Shown here one piece after another: positions 38,596-47,339 of a stretch of DNA of 64,000 nucleotides. Position 1 is the first letter of the stretch, and every line of letters starts with the position of its first letter. Source of the stretch: Bacillota bacterium (GTDB taxonomy: Bacteria; Bacillota; Limnochordia; DTU080); the NCBI GenBank assembly GCA_012840225.1, contig DULU01000085.1:1-64000 (forward strand). The letters run 5' to 3'. The translations under genes and the position numbers were made by a program. Below the pieces are notes generated by a model. That model was not told where the DNA came from and made no database searches. It saw only the letters and a program-made list of their open reading frames with translations.

Positions 38596-41145
38596 TTGAA
38601 CAAAAGCGCAAGCCAAACAGCCGAAAAATATGCCGTCCTCGAAGGCATACATGAGCTGGTCTTCCTGGACCGTTATGCTTTGAAAGATCAGGAGAAGCGC
38701 CTGGCTCCAGGCGATGTCGTAGTTGTGCTGGTGAAAGACGATCCCCGCTTCCCGCAAAAGGAAGTGGGCACGGTGAAGGAAGTGAAAGGCGACACCGTCC
38801 AGGTGATCCTGAAATCCACCGGCGAGGTCTTCACCCAAAACCTGAAAAACATCGACAAGCCGCTGGAGACCACTCCCGCCGCCATGTGGGAGCGCATGGC
38901 CAAGGCGGCGGTGGTCAACGAAAAGCCTGAGAAGCAGGCGGAGCTCGTCAAGGAGTTTCGCTGGCTATTAGGGGACTTCCGCTTCAGTCCGGGCGGCCGC
39001 ATCAATGCCATGCTGGGGAGCGGTCAGAACCTGACCTGCTATAACTGCTATGTACTGCCCCTGCGGGCCAATGCCGAGGGCATCGGCATCGATTCCCGGC
39101 AAGCTATAGTGGACACTCTGGGCAACATGGTGGAAATCATGTCCCGCGGCGGCGGGGTAGGCATCAACCTGTCGCCTCTGCGGCCCCGCCTGGCCTATGT
39201 CAGCGGGGTCAACGGCCGCAGCTCGGGCTCGGTGAGCTGGGGCGGCCTCTTCAGCTTCGCCACCGGCCTGGTGGAGCAGGGCGGTTCCCGGCGCGGGGCC
39301 CTGATGCTCATTCTGGAAGACTGGCACCCGGATCTGCCGGAATTCATCAAAGCCAAGCGTGACATGCAGGCCATCAACAATGCCAATATCTCCGTGGCCA
39401 TCAGCCATGCCTTCATGAAGGCGGTGGAAGAGGACGGCGACTGGCAGCTCGTCTTTCCCGACACCACCGATCCCGACTATGACAAGCTCTGGGACGGGAA
39501 GATCACCCGCTGGCGGGATGAGCTGAAGAAACCGGTGGTGGTGCATGCCACCTATAAAGCCAGGGAGATCTGGCACACCATTATGGAATCGGCCTGGCTG
39601 AGCGCCGAACCGGGCATCGTCTTCCTGGAACGGATGAACGAATACTCCAACAGCTGGTATTTTGAAGACCTGATCGGCACCAACCCCTGCGGCGAACAAC
39701 CCCTGCCCGCCTGGGGAGTGTGCAATCTCGGCCACATCAATTTGAGCCGCTTTGCCAAGGGTCCCATCGGACAGGCCGAGGTGGACTGGGAGGCTTTGCG
39801 GCGCGCCGTGCACCTGGGGGTGCGCTTTCTGGACAACATCATCGACATCACCCCCTATTTCTTCGCCGAAAATGAAAGAGTGCAGAAAAATGAACGGCGC
39901 ATCGGCATGGGTACGATGGGGCTCGGTGAACTGCTGATCCGGGTGGGCATCCGCTACGGCTCCCCCGAAAGTCTGGCATTTATAGATAATTTATATAACT
40001 TCATCGCCACCGAATCATACCTGGCCAGCGCCGCCCTGGCGGCAGAGAAAGGAAGCTTCCCGGCCTTCGACCGGGATAAATACCTGCAGGGCAAATTTGT
40101 GGCCGGTCTTCCCGAAAAGGTGCATGAGGCCATCCGCCGCCAGGGTATGCGCAATGTGTGCGTGCTGACCCAGGCTCCCACCGGCTCCACCGGAACCATG
40201 ATCGGCACCAGCACCGGGATCGAGCCTTATTATTCGTGGACCTATTTCCGCAAAGGGCGCCTGGGGGTGCGGGAGGTGGAAGAGCGCATCGTCCAGGAAT
40301 GGTTTGCCGAAAATCCCGATGTGGAGCGCCAGCTGCGCAACCTGCCCGCCTTCTTCGTCACCGCCATGGATCTCTCTCCCCGGGAGCATATTCAGGTGCA
40401 GGCGACCATACAGCGCTGGACCGACTCGTCGATCTCCAAGACCGCCAACACCCCGAACCACTATACCGTGGAGCAGACGCGCGAACTTTATGAATTCGCT
40501 TATAAGAGCGGCTGCAAAGGGGTGACCATCTACAGGGACGGCTCACGGGATCAACAGGTGTTGACCAAAAAAGACGAGGAGAAGAAGGTGGAAGCCGTGT
40601 CCGCTATTCAAGAAGAACTGAAACCTGACAAGAAAACCAAGGTGGAACAGGAAAGCCTCCTGCACTGGCCCGGCCGGCCGCAAAAGTTGACCGGTGCCAC
40701 CTATGAGTGGCCGACGCCGCTGGGGAAAGCTTTCATCACCGTGAATGAATATAACGATGAGCCTATCGAGGTTTTCGTCAACATCGGCAAAGCCGGAAGC
40801 GACATCGCGGCTATGTCCGAGGCTTTGGGCCGCCTCACCACCATGTTTTTAAAGCATGCCGGTCTGAAGACGTGCGAGGAAAAGGTGGCCATGCTCATCA
40901 GGCACCTGTCGGATATCGGCGGCTCCACCTCGGTGGGCTTTGGCGCCAACCGCATCGCTTCCGTGCCCGATGCCATCGCCAAAACCCTGAAGCATCATAT
41001 GGAAGAGAAAGCCGGCCAAAACGGCAAGGACGTGACGTTTAAATCCGGCGGCGGGCTGGACTTGTGCCCCACTTGCGGGCAGGCGGCCCTCGCCAGGGAA
41101 GAAGGCTGTTTTGTGTGCAAAGCCTGCGGCTACAGCAAATGCTAA
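38596..41145 (+). CDS. nrdJ: Adenosylcobalamin-dependent (class II) ribonucleotide reductase
   Basis: NLTCYNCYVLP…EPGIVFLERMNEYSN…NPCGEQPLPAWGVCNLGHINL…TQAPTGSTGTMIGTSTGIEPYYSW; C-terminal zinc ribbon; TTG start after GGGAGG. Confidence 0.93.
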   Translation: MNKSASQTAEKYAVLEGIHELVFLDRYALKDQEKRLAPGDVVVVLVKDDPRFPQKEVGTVKEVKGDTVQVILKSTGEVFTQNLKNIDKPLETTPAAMWERMAKAAVVNEKPEKQAELVKEFRWLLGDFRFSPGGRINAMLGSGQNLTCYNCYVLPLRANAEGIGIDSRQAIVDTLGNMVEIMSRGGGVGINLSPLRPRLAYVSGVNGRSSGSVSWGGLFSFATGLVEQGGSRRGALMLILEDWHPDLPEFIKAKRDMQAINNANISVAISHAFMKAVEEDGDWQLVFPDTTDPDYDKLWDGKITRWRDELKKPVVVHATYKAREIWHTIMESAWLSAEPGIVFLERMNEYSNSWYFEDLIGTNPCGEQPLPAWGVCNLGHINLSRFAKGPIGQAEVDWEALRRAVHLGVRFLDNIIDITPYFFAENERVQKNERRIGMGTMGLGELLIRVGIRYGSPESLAFIDNLYNFIATESYLASAALAAEKGSFPAFDRDKYLQGKFVAGLPEKVHEAIRRQGMRNVCVLTQAPTGSTGTMIGTSTGIEPYYSWTYFRKGRLGVREVEERIVQEWFAENPDVERQLRNLPAFFVTAMDLSPREHIQVQATIQRWTDSSISKTANTPNHYTVEQTRELYEFAYKSGCKGVTIYRDGSRDQQVLTKKDEEKKVEAVSAIQEELKPDKKTKVEQESLLHWPGRPQKLTGATYEWPTPLGKAFITVNEYNDEPIEVFVNIGKAGSDIAAMSEALGRLTTMFLKHAGLKTCEEKVAMLIRHLSDIGGSTSVGFGANRIASVPDAIAKTLKHHMEEKAGQNGKDVTFKSGGGLDLCPTCGQAALAREEGCFVCKACGYSKC

Positions 41146-41180
41146 ACCGCTGCGGCCACGGCAGGTCAAGGTTCAACAGG

Positions 41181-41387
41181 TCAAGGCTCAAATAGATCAT
41201 CCACCAACCGCCGCACCCGCTCCCTGCGGCGGTTGGTCTCTTCCGCTTCCTGGCGCAGCTCCAGGGAGAGCACATCGCCTTCTTTGGCCTCCGGCGGGAG
41301 CAAAAAACGGGGCAGTTCGAATATAAGTCCGCCACATTCCACCACTGCCCACTCGGCTTCAAATCTGTCTATGGTCAGGTAATGCAC
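41181..41387 (-). CDS. DUF3006 domain protein
   Basis: (V)HYLTIDRFEAEWAVVECGGLIFELPRFLLPPEAKEGDVLSL; probable GTG start. Confidence 0.75.
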   Translation of the reverse strand: MHYLTIDRFEAEWAVVECGGLIFELPRFLLPPEAKEGDVLSLELRQEAEETNRRRERVRRLVDDLFEP

Positions 41388-41464
41388 GCCTGCCCTCCTC
41401 GTCTGCCGGCGCATGCTCTTTCGATAACATAATCTCTCGATAGCGCGCTCTCGCCGCGCACACC

Positions 41465-42382
41465 CTAATTTTTCTCGGCTTTCACCGTGACGGTCGCCCC
41501 GTCGCTGGTGGCCACAATGGTGCCATGCTGATCGGTGCGCCAGATCCTGACTCCTGCCTGCGCCAACCTCTGCAGTATCAGCTCGCTCGGATGGTTATAC
41601 CTGTTGCCTGCGCCTACGGAGATGACGGCGTGCCGCGGCCGCACTGCCTCCAGGAAGGATGGAGAGGTGGAGGAATTGCTGCCGTGGTGAGCTACTTTGA
41701 GCACATCGGCCTGAAGCGGCCGGCCGGAGGCCAACATCTCACTCTCGGAAGTGGTTTCCGCATCGCCGGTTAAAAGGAAGCGCACCTCGCCGTGGGTGAG
41801 CAACAAGACCGCACTGTAATCATTCAAACTTCGATAGTCTTCCCCGACCGGAGCCAAGAATTCTACCTCCAGCTCCGGATCGACTTCTATCACCAGGCCG
41901 GCGCGGGCCGGGGTGATGCGCAGATTCTTCTCCGCAATAGCCAGGAGCAGGTTTTCGTAGGTGGCGGTGGTATGCACCACCCGCGGCATATACACCTTGC
42001 CGATGGGAAAGGTTTCGACGACCCTTCTCAGGCCGCCGATATGATCCTCGTGGGGATGGGTGGCCACCAGGTGATCTATGCGCTCGACACCTAATTTCTT
42101 CAGGTAGTCGATGATATACTTGGCATCGCCGGCATTACCGCCATCCACCAGCATGGTCTGTCCCTCAGGTGTTTGGATAACTATGGCATCGGCCTGACCG
42201 ACATCGAGGAAATGCACCTGGAGCGTCCCGGTGATTTCCCCGGTGGTCGTCTGGACCAAAGCGATCCAGAGCAGCATTAAAAACCCCAGCAACACCAGGG
42301 CAGTGCCACTCAGGGCTGCTGCCGGACGGCGCCTGTTACGGGCCTTTTGGCTTGGATTGTTGCGGCGTAGAAAGCGGAACAT
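41465..42382 (-). CDS. ComEC/Rec2-like MBL-fold hydrolase
   Basis: TLQVHFLDVGQADAIVIQTPEGQTMLVDGG…THPHEDHIGGL…KVAHHGSNSSTSPSFLE. Confidence 0.92.
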   Translation of the reverse strand: MFRFLRRNNPSQKARNRRRPAAALSGTALVLLGFLMLLWIALVQTTTGEITGTLQVHFLDVGQADAIVIQTPEGQTMLVDGGNAGDAKYIIDYLKKLGVERIDHLVATHPHEDHIGGLRRVVETFPIGKVYMPRVVHTTATYENLLLAIAEKNLRITPARAGLVIEVDPELEVEFLAPVGEDYRSLNDYSAVLLLTHGEVRFLLTGDAETTSESEMLASGRPLQADVLKVAHHGSNSSTSPSFLEAVRPRHAVISVGAGNRYNHPSELILQRLAQAGVRIWRTDQHGTIVATSDGATVTVKAEKN

Positions 42383-42489
42383 GTGTTATCACCCGGTTTT
42401 CGCTATAGAATGAATGGCAGGGCCGGCATCACAGCATCAGTTTGGTTGATGACGGCTTATGGCAGCCGGCCTATCCGGCTTCGCACAGC

Positions 42490-42843
42490 TTATTCCTCAA
42501 GCAAGTCCTGCAGCACACCCTGCAAATAGGCTTTCCTGGCCGCTGTTTCCGCCGCCGGCCGCGGCGACAGATCCGGATTGAGGAGATCTCCCTCGTGCGG
42601 TGGCACCTCCCAGAAGGAAAGCGGCACAGCGAAAAATTTCTCTCCACATTCCACTATGGCAAAGCCGCCTTCAATACGTTCGACCACCACCAGCGGGCAG
42701 CCGGATAACTGAAAGGCGGGAGGCGGCCCCTCGCCGCCGCCCAAAAGAGCAGGGTCGCTCGAAACAACCGGCCTGCCGGCAAGCAAACACCAGCATAAAC
42801 ACAACCACCAAAACGCCCGGACAGAGTGACGCGGCTGGCGCAT
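42490..42843 (-). CDS. Secreted/membrane-anchored DUF3006 domain protein
   Basis: Hydrophobic N-terminus then VVVERIEGGFAIVECGEKFFAVPLSFWEVPPHEGDLL. Confidence 0.75.
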   Translation of the reverse strand: MRQPRHSVRAFWWLCLCWCLLAGRPVVSSDPALLGGGEGPPPAFQLSGCPLVVVERIEGGFAIVECGEKFFAVPLSFWEVPPHEGDLLNPDLSPRPAAETAARKAYLQGVLQDLLEE

Positions 42844-42888
42844 GGCTAGGTATCACCTCGCGCTCACGCTCACGGGCCGGCCGGTCAC

Positions 42889-43101
42889 TTAAATATTAAC
42901 TCCTTTTGCCACTACCTGCCACAGTTTTTCAAAAAAGGCGGTGATCATCACCGATGGTCTGGGCAGGGGGACATCCAGAAACAACAATCCCCCCCACACG
43001 GCGGCCACGAACCACATCCCCAGGAAAGCCGCCATCTCTCTCCGCTGCTTCTGCCGGATGAGGGGCGGGAGCTGCAACCCCAGCATGGCCAGCATGATCA
43101 T
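42889..43101 (-). CDS. Small two-TM protein, fourth gene of the gerA-type operon (candidate D-subunit-like)
   Basis: MIMLAMLGLQLPPLIRQKQRREMAAFLGMWFVAAVWGGLLFLDVP…; directly follows gerAC. Confidence 0.5.
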   Translation of the reverse strand: MIMLAMLGLQLPPLIRQKQRREMAAFLGMWFVAAVWGGLLFLDVPLPRPSVMITAFFEKLWQVVAKGVNI

Positions 43102-43139
43102 ACTGAAGAAAAACAGGGTCCATCATTCCTTTCCGCCAT

Positions 43140-44348
43140 TTACGGGATGGGAGTAAACATCAATCCGGGCCGGATGGCATGCACCTCCACCTCGTATTCC
43201 ACTTTGAGCTTTTTGAAGATCTCCGGCCAGTCATTTTCCAGCTCGGCCCAGACTTTTGGGAACTTGCGGTAGAAAGCGAAGCCGAAGCCGAAAATGTCCG
43301 TACCGAGTTCCTGGGCCCGCTCTACCGCCAGCACCAGGTCTTCCTTGATAGCCTCCGCCACCCTCTCCCGCATGGAAGTGGTCACATCCGGATCGGTAAG
43401 CAGGACGGGCACCTGCTCCATACTGCGGCCGACGATATCATGAATAGCCGCCCTGGCTTTGACGCTGATCCTGATCTGGAGTTCCCCGTCCTTTATCTCG
43501 GGTTTAAAGGAGCCGGCCATCTGCCTGATCTCCACGGTGAAGAAGTCTTCGGTGCCGGGCACGATCAGATTCTTGAAATAGACCCGCAGGTCGCCTTGGA
43601 TCAAGTGGTAGCCGGCCGCTTCCCGCGGGCTCAGCCAGCCCATCAGCTTGGTGCCGAGAAAAGCCCCGCCGCCGTTCAACATGGCGGTCGGCTGCAGCTG
43701 TGAAGCTTCCCCGCCGCCGTCTCCTTTGGCCCCGGACAACACCGTCACGCGGGTGATGGTCATCTCATGACCCGGCCGGGGCAATTTTACAAACTCGTCC
43801 AGTATCGGTCCGGCAAACAAGGCACCGCTGACATCCGCCCCCAGGTTCAGCAAGCGGTTGAGGCCCATAGCCGGCGAGCTCTCCATAGGTGTGGTGGAGG
43901 TGAGCAGGGTTTTGATATCCCCTTCCACAATCACCGAATTGATGCTTAAACGGATCTCCGGCTCTCTTTTCAGCAAATCGATGACCGGCGCCAATCCTTC
44001 CCGGGCCAGCCGGGTGGAAAAAAGGATCAGGCGCACATGGGCGAGGGAGATGTTGCGCGGTATGAAGAGAGCGGCATTGGTGATGGCCAGCATGGGAGTT
44101 TGGCCGACCGAGGTGATGGTGACGGTCGGCGGCTGATTTTCGGTGCTCCCGCCGGTCTCCGCCCCGCCGCCGGTGGCAGGGGAAACGGGATTGGGAAACA
44201 AGAGGTGCACGATATATTGTCCGTCGTCATCGATGTCGAAGCCGAGGGCAATGGCATGCACGATCTCCCCCGGCTCCCGGTAATCCCAGCAGCCGGTGTT
44301 TATCAGCATCAAGAGAGCCAGAATAACCGCAAAAGCAAAGCGCCGCAA
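43140..44348 (-). CDS. gerAC: Ger(x)C family spore germination lipoprotein
   Basis: ILALLMLINTGCWDYREPGEI lipobox and Ger(x)C fold. Confidence 0.9.
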   Translation of the reverse strand: MRRFAFAVILALLMLINTGCWDYREPGEIVHAIALGFDIDDDGQYIVHLLFPNPVSPATGGGAETGGSTENQPPTVTITSVGQTPMLAITNAALFIPRNISLAHVRLILFSTRLAREGLAPVIDLLKREPEIRLSINSVIVEGDIKTLLTSTTPMESSPAMGLNRLLNLGADVSGALFAGPILDEFVKLPRPGHEMTITRVTVLSGAKGDGGGEASQLQPTAMLNGGGAFLGTKLMGWLSPREAAGYHLIQGDLRVYFKNLIVPGTEDFFTVEIRQMAGSFKPEIKDGELQIRISVKARAAIHDIVGRSMEQVPVLLTDPDVTTSMRERVAEAIKEDLVLAVERAQELGTDIFGFGFAFYRKFPKVWAELENDWPEIFKKLKVEYEVEVHAIRPGLMFTPIP

Positions 44349-45479
44349 TCAGCTCCGCTCCTTTCCCTTTTTTGCCGGCACGGCAGGCAGAGTGCCTGTG
44401 AAGTACCTGACCAGGTATACCAGCCACAAGAGCAGGAAAGGCAGGTATAGAAAGGTGGTAACGTAAGGTAACAGGACATGCGGCTGAAAAAGGCGCAGCA
44501 CATCGAAGATGTCGTCATAGGAACTCACGGCCACAATCACCCAGATGACCGCCATCGGCCCAATCAGCGGCCGGTTGTCCCGCAGACCCATCAATTGGGA
44601 AAGCCCTATCGAGCCGCAGTAAAGATATACAGCCACATCGATAAAGAGGCCGAAGCCCCAGGCCAGCACGCTCAAGACGTCGAAGCGCTCGAAAAACTGT
44701 GTGGGCGACACCGTCTTGAGCATGGTGAAGAAGGGATAGCGCAGATATTTCCCATGCTGCGGGCCGAACACCCCAGGCACCAAAACGGCGGCCATGGTCA
44801 GGATGATGCCCGCCGCCAGCATAGCCTGCATGCCTACGGTCACGCCTTTTTCCGGTTTGTTCAGGGCAGGGATGAGCATGGTCAACGCGATCACATGGGC
44901 AGCAAAACCGATTGGTGAAGCAGTGCTGGAGAGGACCGGCCCCCAGCCTTGGGCCAGCACCGGCTGCAGGTTCTGAATATCAAAGCCGGTTAGCGAGACA
45001 CCCAGCGACAACAAAACAAACAGCAGAAACCAGGGGAACAAAGCATCAGCCGCCCGTCCGATGGTTTCAATACCCATATATACCGCCAAGGCGGAAAGGA
45101 CCACCATGACGGTGATGATAAAGGTGAAGGAGGTCTCCCGCAGGAACTGCCCGCCGATCAGATCGGCATATATGCGGGTGTCCGTAGCGGCAATATGCAA
45201 AAAAACCCACAGAAAACTGAAGGAGAAGAAAGCACCGGCATATTTGCCCAACAAGAGCGAGCTGTACTCAATCACCGTCAGGCCGGGGAACTTCAGGGAG
45301 AGTCCACCGATGTAGGCCGCAATGGCAACCATGCCAAAGGTAGACATGATGGCGGCTATCCAGGCATTTTGATCGGCATTCCCGGTGGTGAACACCGGCA
45401 GCGTGGAGAGGATGATGGTGCTCTGAATCATAAACAAGATGAAAAGCAGTTGGCGGTTACTGATTTTCTCCACTTTCAT
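44349..45479 (-). CDS. gerAB: GerAB-type spore germination permease
   Basis: KISNRQLLFILFMIQSTIILSTLP…NADQNAWIAAIMSTFGMVAIAAYIGGLSLKFPG. Confidence 0.92.
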   Translation of the reverse strand: MKVEKISNRQLLFILFMIQSTIILSTLPVFTTGNADQNAWIAAIMSTFGMVAIAAYIGGLSLKFPGLTVIEYSSLLLGKYAGAFFSFSFLWVFLHIAATDTRIYADLIGGQFLRETSFTFIITVMVVLSALAVYMGIETIGRAADALFPWFLLFVLLSLGVSLTGFDIQNLQPVLAQGWGPVLSSTASPIGFAAHVIALTMLIPALNKPEKGVTVGMQAMLAAGIILTMAAVLVPGVFGPQHGKYLRYPFFTMLKTVSPTQFFERFDVLSVLAWGFGLFIDVAVYLYCGSIGLSQLMGLRDNRPLIGPMAVIWVIVAVSSYDDIFDVLRLFQPHVLLPYVTTFLYLPFLLLWLVYLVRYFTGTLPAVPAKKGKERS

Positions 45480-47283
45480 GCGGCTTTCGTCCTCCTTTCC
45501 GTTTTGGCGGTGCGCCCGCTCCTTCCGTTTTTACCGACTTCTTTTTTAAATCCCACTTTTGCTCCTTGGCTTCTTTATCCAGCACCTGGCGCGGCTGTCT
45601 ACCAGGAGGAGTGCGCTCAGGCTCCCGGCTGCCCTCCAGCTTAGGCCGGGTAGTCATGGCCCAGACCGGGGCTTTGAACAAGGTGTCCTTCATGTCGCTC
45701 ACGATCAGGGGACCCAGTGGGGCAAAATAGGGGTAGCCGAAGGAGCGGTAGCTGCACAACAGGATCAGGAGGGAGAGAATGCCGAACTGAATGCCGAACA
45801 AACCGAAAATGGAACCCAATAGGATAAAAAAGAAGCGATAGAGCCTGGCGCCGATGCCGAAAGAAAAGGTGGGCACGGTAAAGGAAGAGATGGCGGTGAG
45901 AGCGACGATGATCACCACCGCCGGCGAGACCAGCCCGGCACGGATGGCCGCTTCTCCCAACACCAGGGCGCCGACAATGCTGATGGCCGGACCGATGGCT
46001 CTGGGCAGACGCACCCCGGCCTCCCGCAGGAGTTCGAAGACCATCTCCATCATCAACACTTCAAACCATACCGGGAAGGGCACGCTCTCCCGGTTGGCGA
46101 TGATGCGCACCAAGAGCTCGGCGGGCATCAACTCGTCGTGGAAAGTCAGGATAGCCACATAGACACCGGGTAGCAAGATCGACAGCAAGAAAGCGCCGGC
46201 CCGGAGCCATCTGAAGAAGATGCCTATCGGTACCTTCTCGTAATAATCATCAGGAGCCTGAAACAGCATGGGCAATGTGATGGGCAGGATCAAAGCAAAG
46301 GGCGTGTTGTCGGTCAGGATGGCCACCCGGCCCTCAAGCAAGGAGGAGGCTACCCGGTCCACCCGCTCGGTCCTGATCACCAAAGGTAAAATGGAATAGG
46401 CCTGGTCCTGGATCAGGTCCTCGATGTAGCCGCTCTCCAGGACGGCATCCACTTCGATGCGGTGTACCCTCTGGCGCACCTCCGCCAGCAACTCCTCATG
46501 GGCCAGCCCTTTAATATAAACAATGGCTACATCGGTGCGGCTCAGGTGACCGAGAGTCACTTTTTCCACCCAGAGGTTGGGCGTCTTGATCCGCTTGCGC
46601 AGCAAGGCGATATTGGTGGAAAGACTCTCTATAAAGCCCTCCCGGGGCCCGCGGATTAGGGTCTCCCCCTCCGGCTCCTTGAGGGAGCGAACGGGCACAT
46701 TTTCGGTGTTACAGATCAGAGCTTTGTCTACCCCGTCGAAAAGTACCGCCGAGTTGCCGTGCGCCAGGGCATTCCAGATGTCGATTGAGGTTTGTACTTC
46801 TTTTACTTCCGATGAAGTGAGCAGCCGGGTGCGAAACTGCTCGTAAAGGGCGGCGGCTCCCTTCTCCGGGATTGGCGCTTCCAGCATACCCCAACCCAGC
46901 ATGTGCTTGATATTCTCCACCAGCTGCTGGTCGGATAGGGCGCTGATGCGACAGAGCGCCACCGGCACCTCGCTCCGTCCCGCCTTCAGCTCGGTGATCA
47001 CCACATCCGGGGAAGGGCCGGCCATCAGCTTCAGCACTTCGAGGTCGTCTTTCAGCTTTCCGGTCAGTTTGAGCTGCCGCTCAATATTTTCCCGCTCGCT
47101 GATGTCCAGTTCGTCGTCCAGGAGAACCTCCGGGTCGGGAGATTTGGGCGGGTCGGGAGATTTGGGAGCTTTTTTCTTTTTAAAGAGTTGGGTCAGGCGG
47201 CGCCAAAAAGGCATAGAGCGACTACAGCTCCTCCGGCTCCAGTAAAGATAGATCGCTGAGGCCGGACCTGATCGGCCCGGCAT
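45457..47283 (-). CDS. gerAA: GerAA-type spore germination protein
   Basis: DVVITELKAGRSEVPVALCRI…LIRGPREGFIESLSTNIALLRKRIKTPNL…EVLMMEMVFELLREAGVRLPRAIGPAISIVGALVLGEAA. Confidence 0.95.
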   Translation of the reverse strand: MPGRSGPASAIYLYWSRRSCSRSMPFWRRLTQLFKKKKAPKSPDPPKSPDPEVLLDDELDISERENIERQLKLTGKLKDDLEVLKLMAGPSPDVVITELKAGRSEVPVALCRISALSDQQLVENIKHMLGWGMLEAPIPEKGAAALYEQFRTRLLTSSEVKEVQTSIDIWNALAHGNSAVLFDGVDKALICNTENVPVRSLKEPEGETLIRGPREGFIESLSTNIALLRKRIKTPNLWVEKVTLGHLSRTDVAIVYIKGLAHEELLAEVRQRVHRIEVDAVLESGYIEDLIQDQAYSILPLVIRTERVDRVASSLLEGRVAILTDNTPFALILPITLPMLFQAPDDYYEKVPIGIFFRWLRAGAFLLSILLPGVYVAILTFHDELMPAELLVRIIANRESVPFPVWFEVLMMEMVFELLREAGVRLPRAIGPAISIVGALVLGEAAIRAGLVSPAVVIIVALTAISSFTVPTFSFGIGARLYRFFFILLGSIFGLFGIQFGILSLLILLCSYRSFGYPYFAPLGPLIVSDMKDTLFKAPVWAMTTRPKLEGSREPERTPPGRQPRQVLDKEAKEQKWDLKKKSVKTEGAGAPPKRKGGRKPHESGENQ

Positions 47284-47339
47284 AGCCCATGATTAAGATT
47301 CACTTGTTTACCAGGAATTATGTGGGAAAGGAGGAAAAA

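Noticed and set aside
42929-43126. Alternative 65-aa ORF starting at the better-placed AAGGAATG ATG after gerAC
   Set aside because: Out of frame with the hydrophobic two-TM reading; composition non-coding-like. It leaves the start of the small ger-linked gene uncertain.
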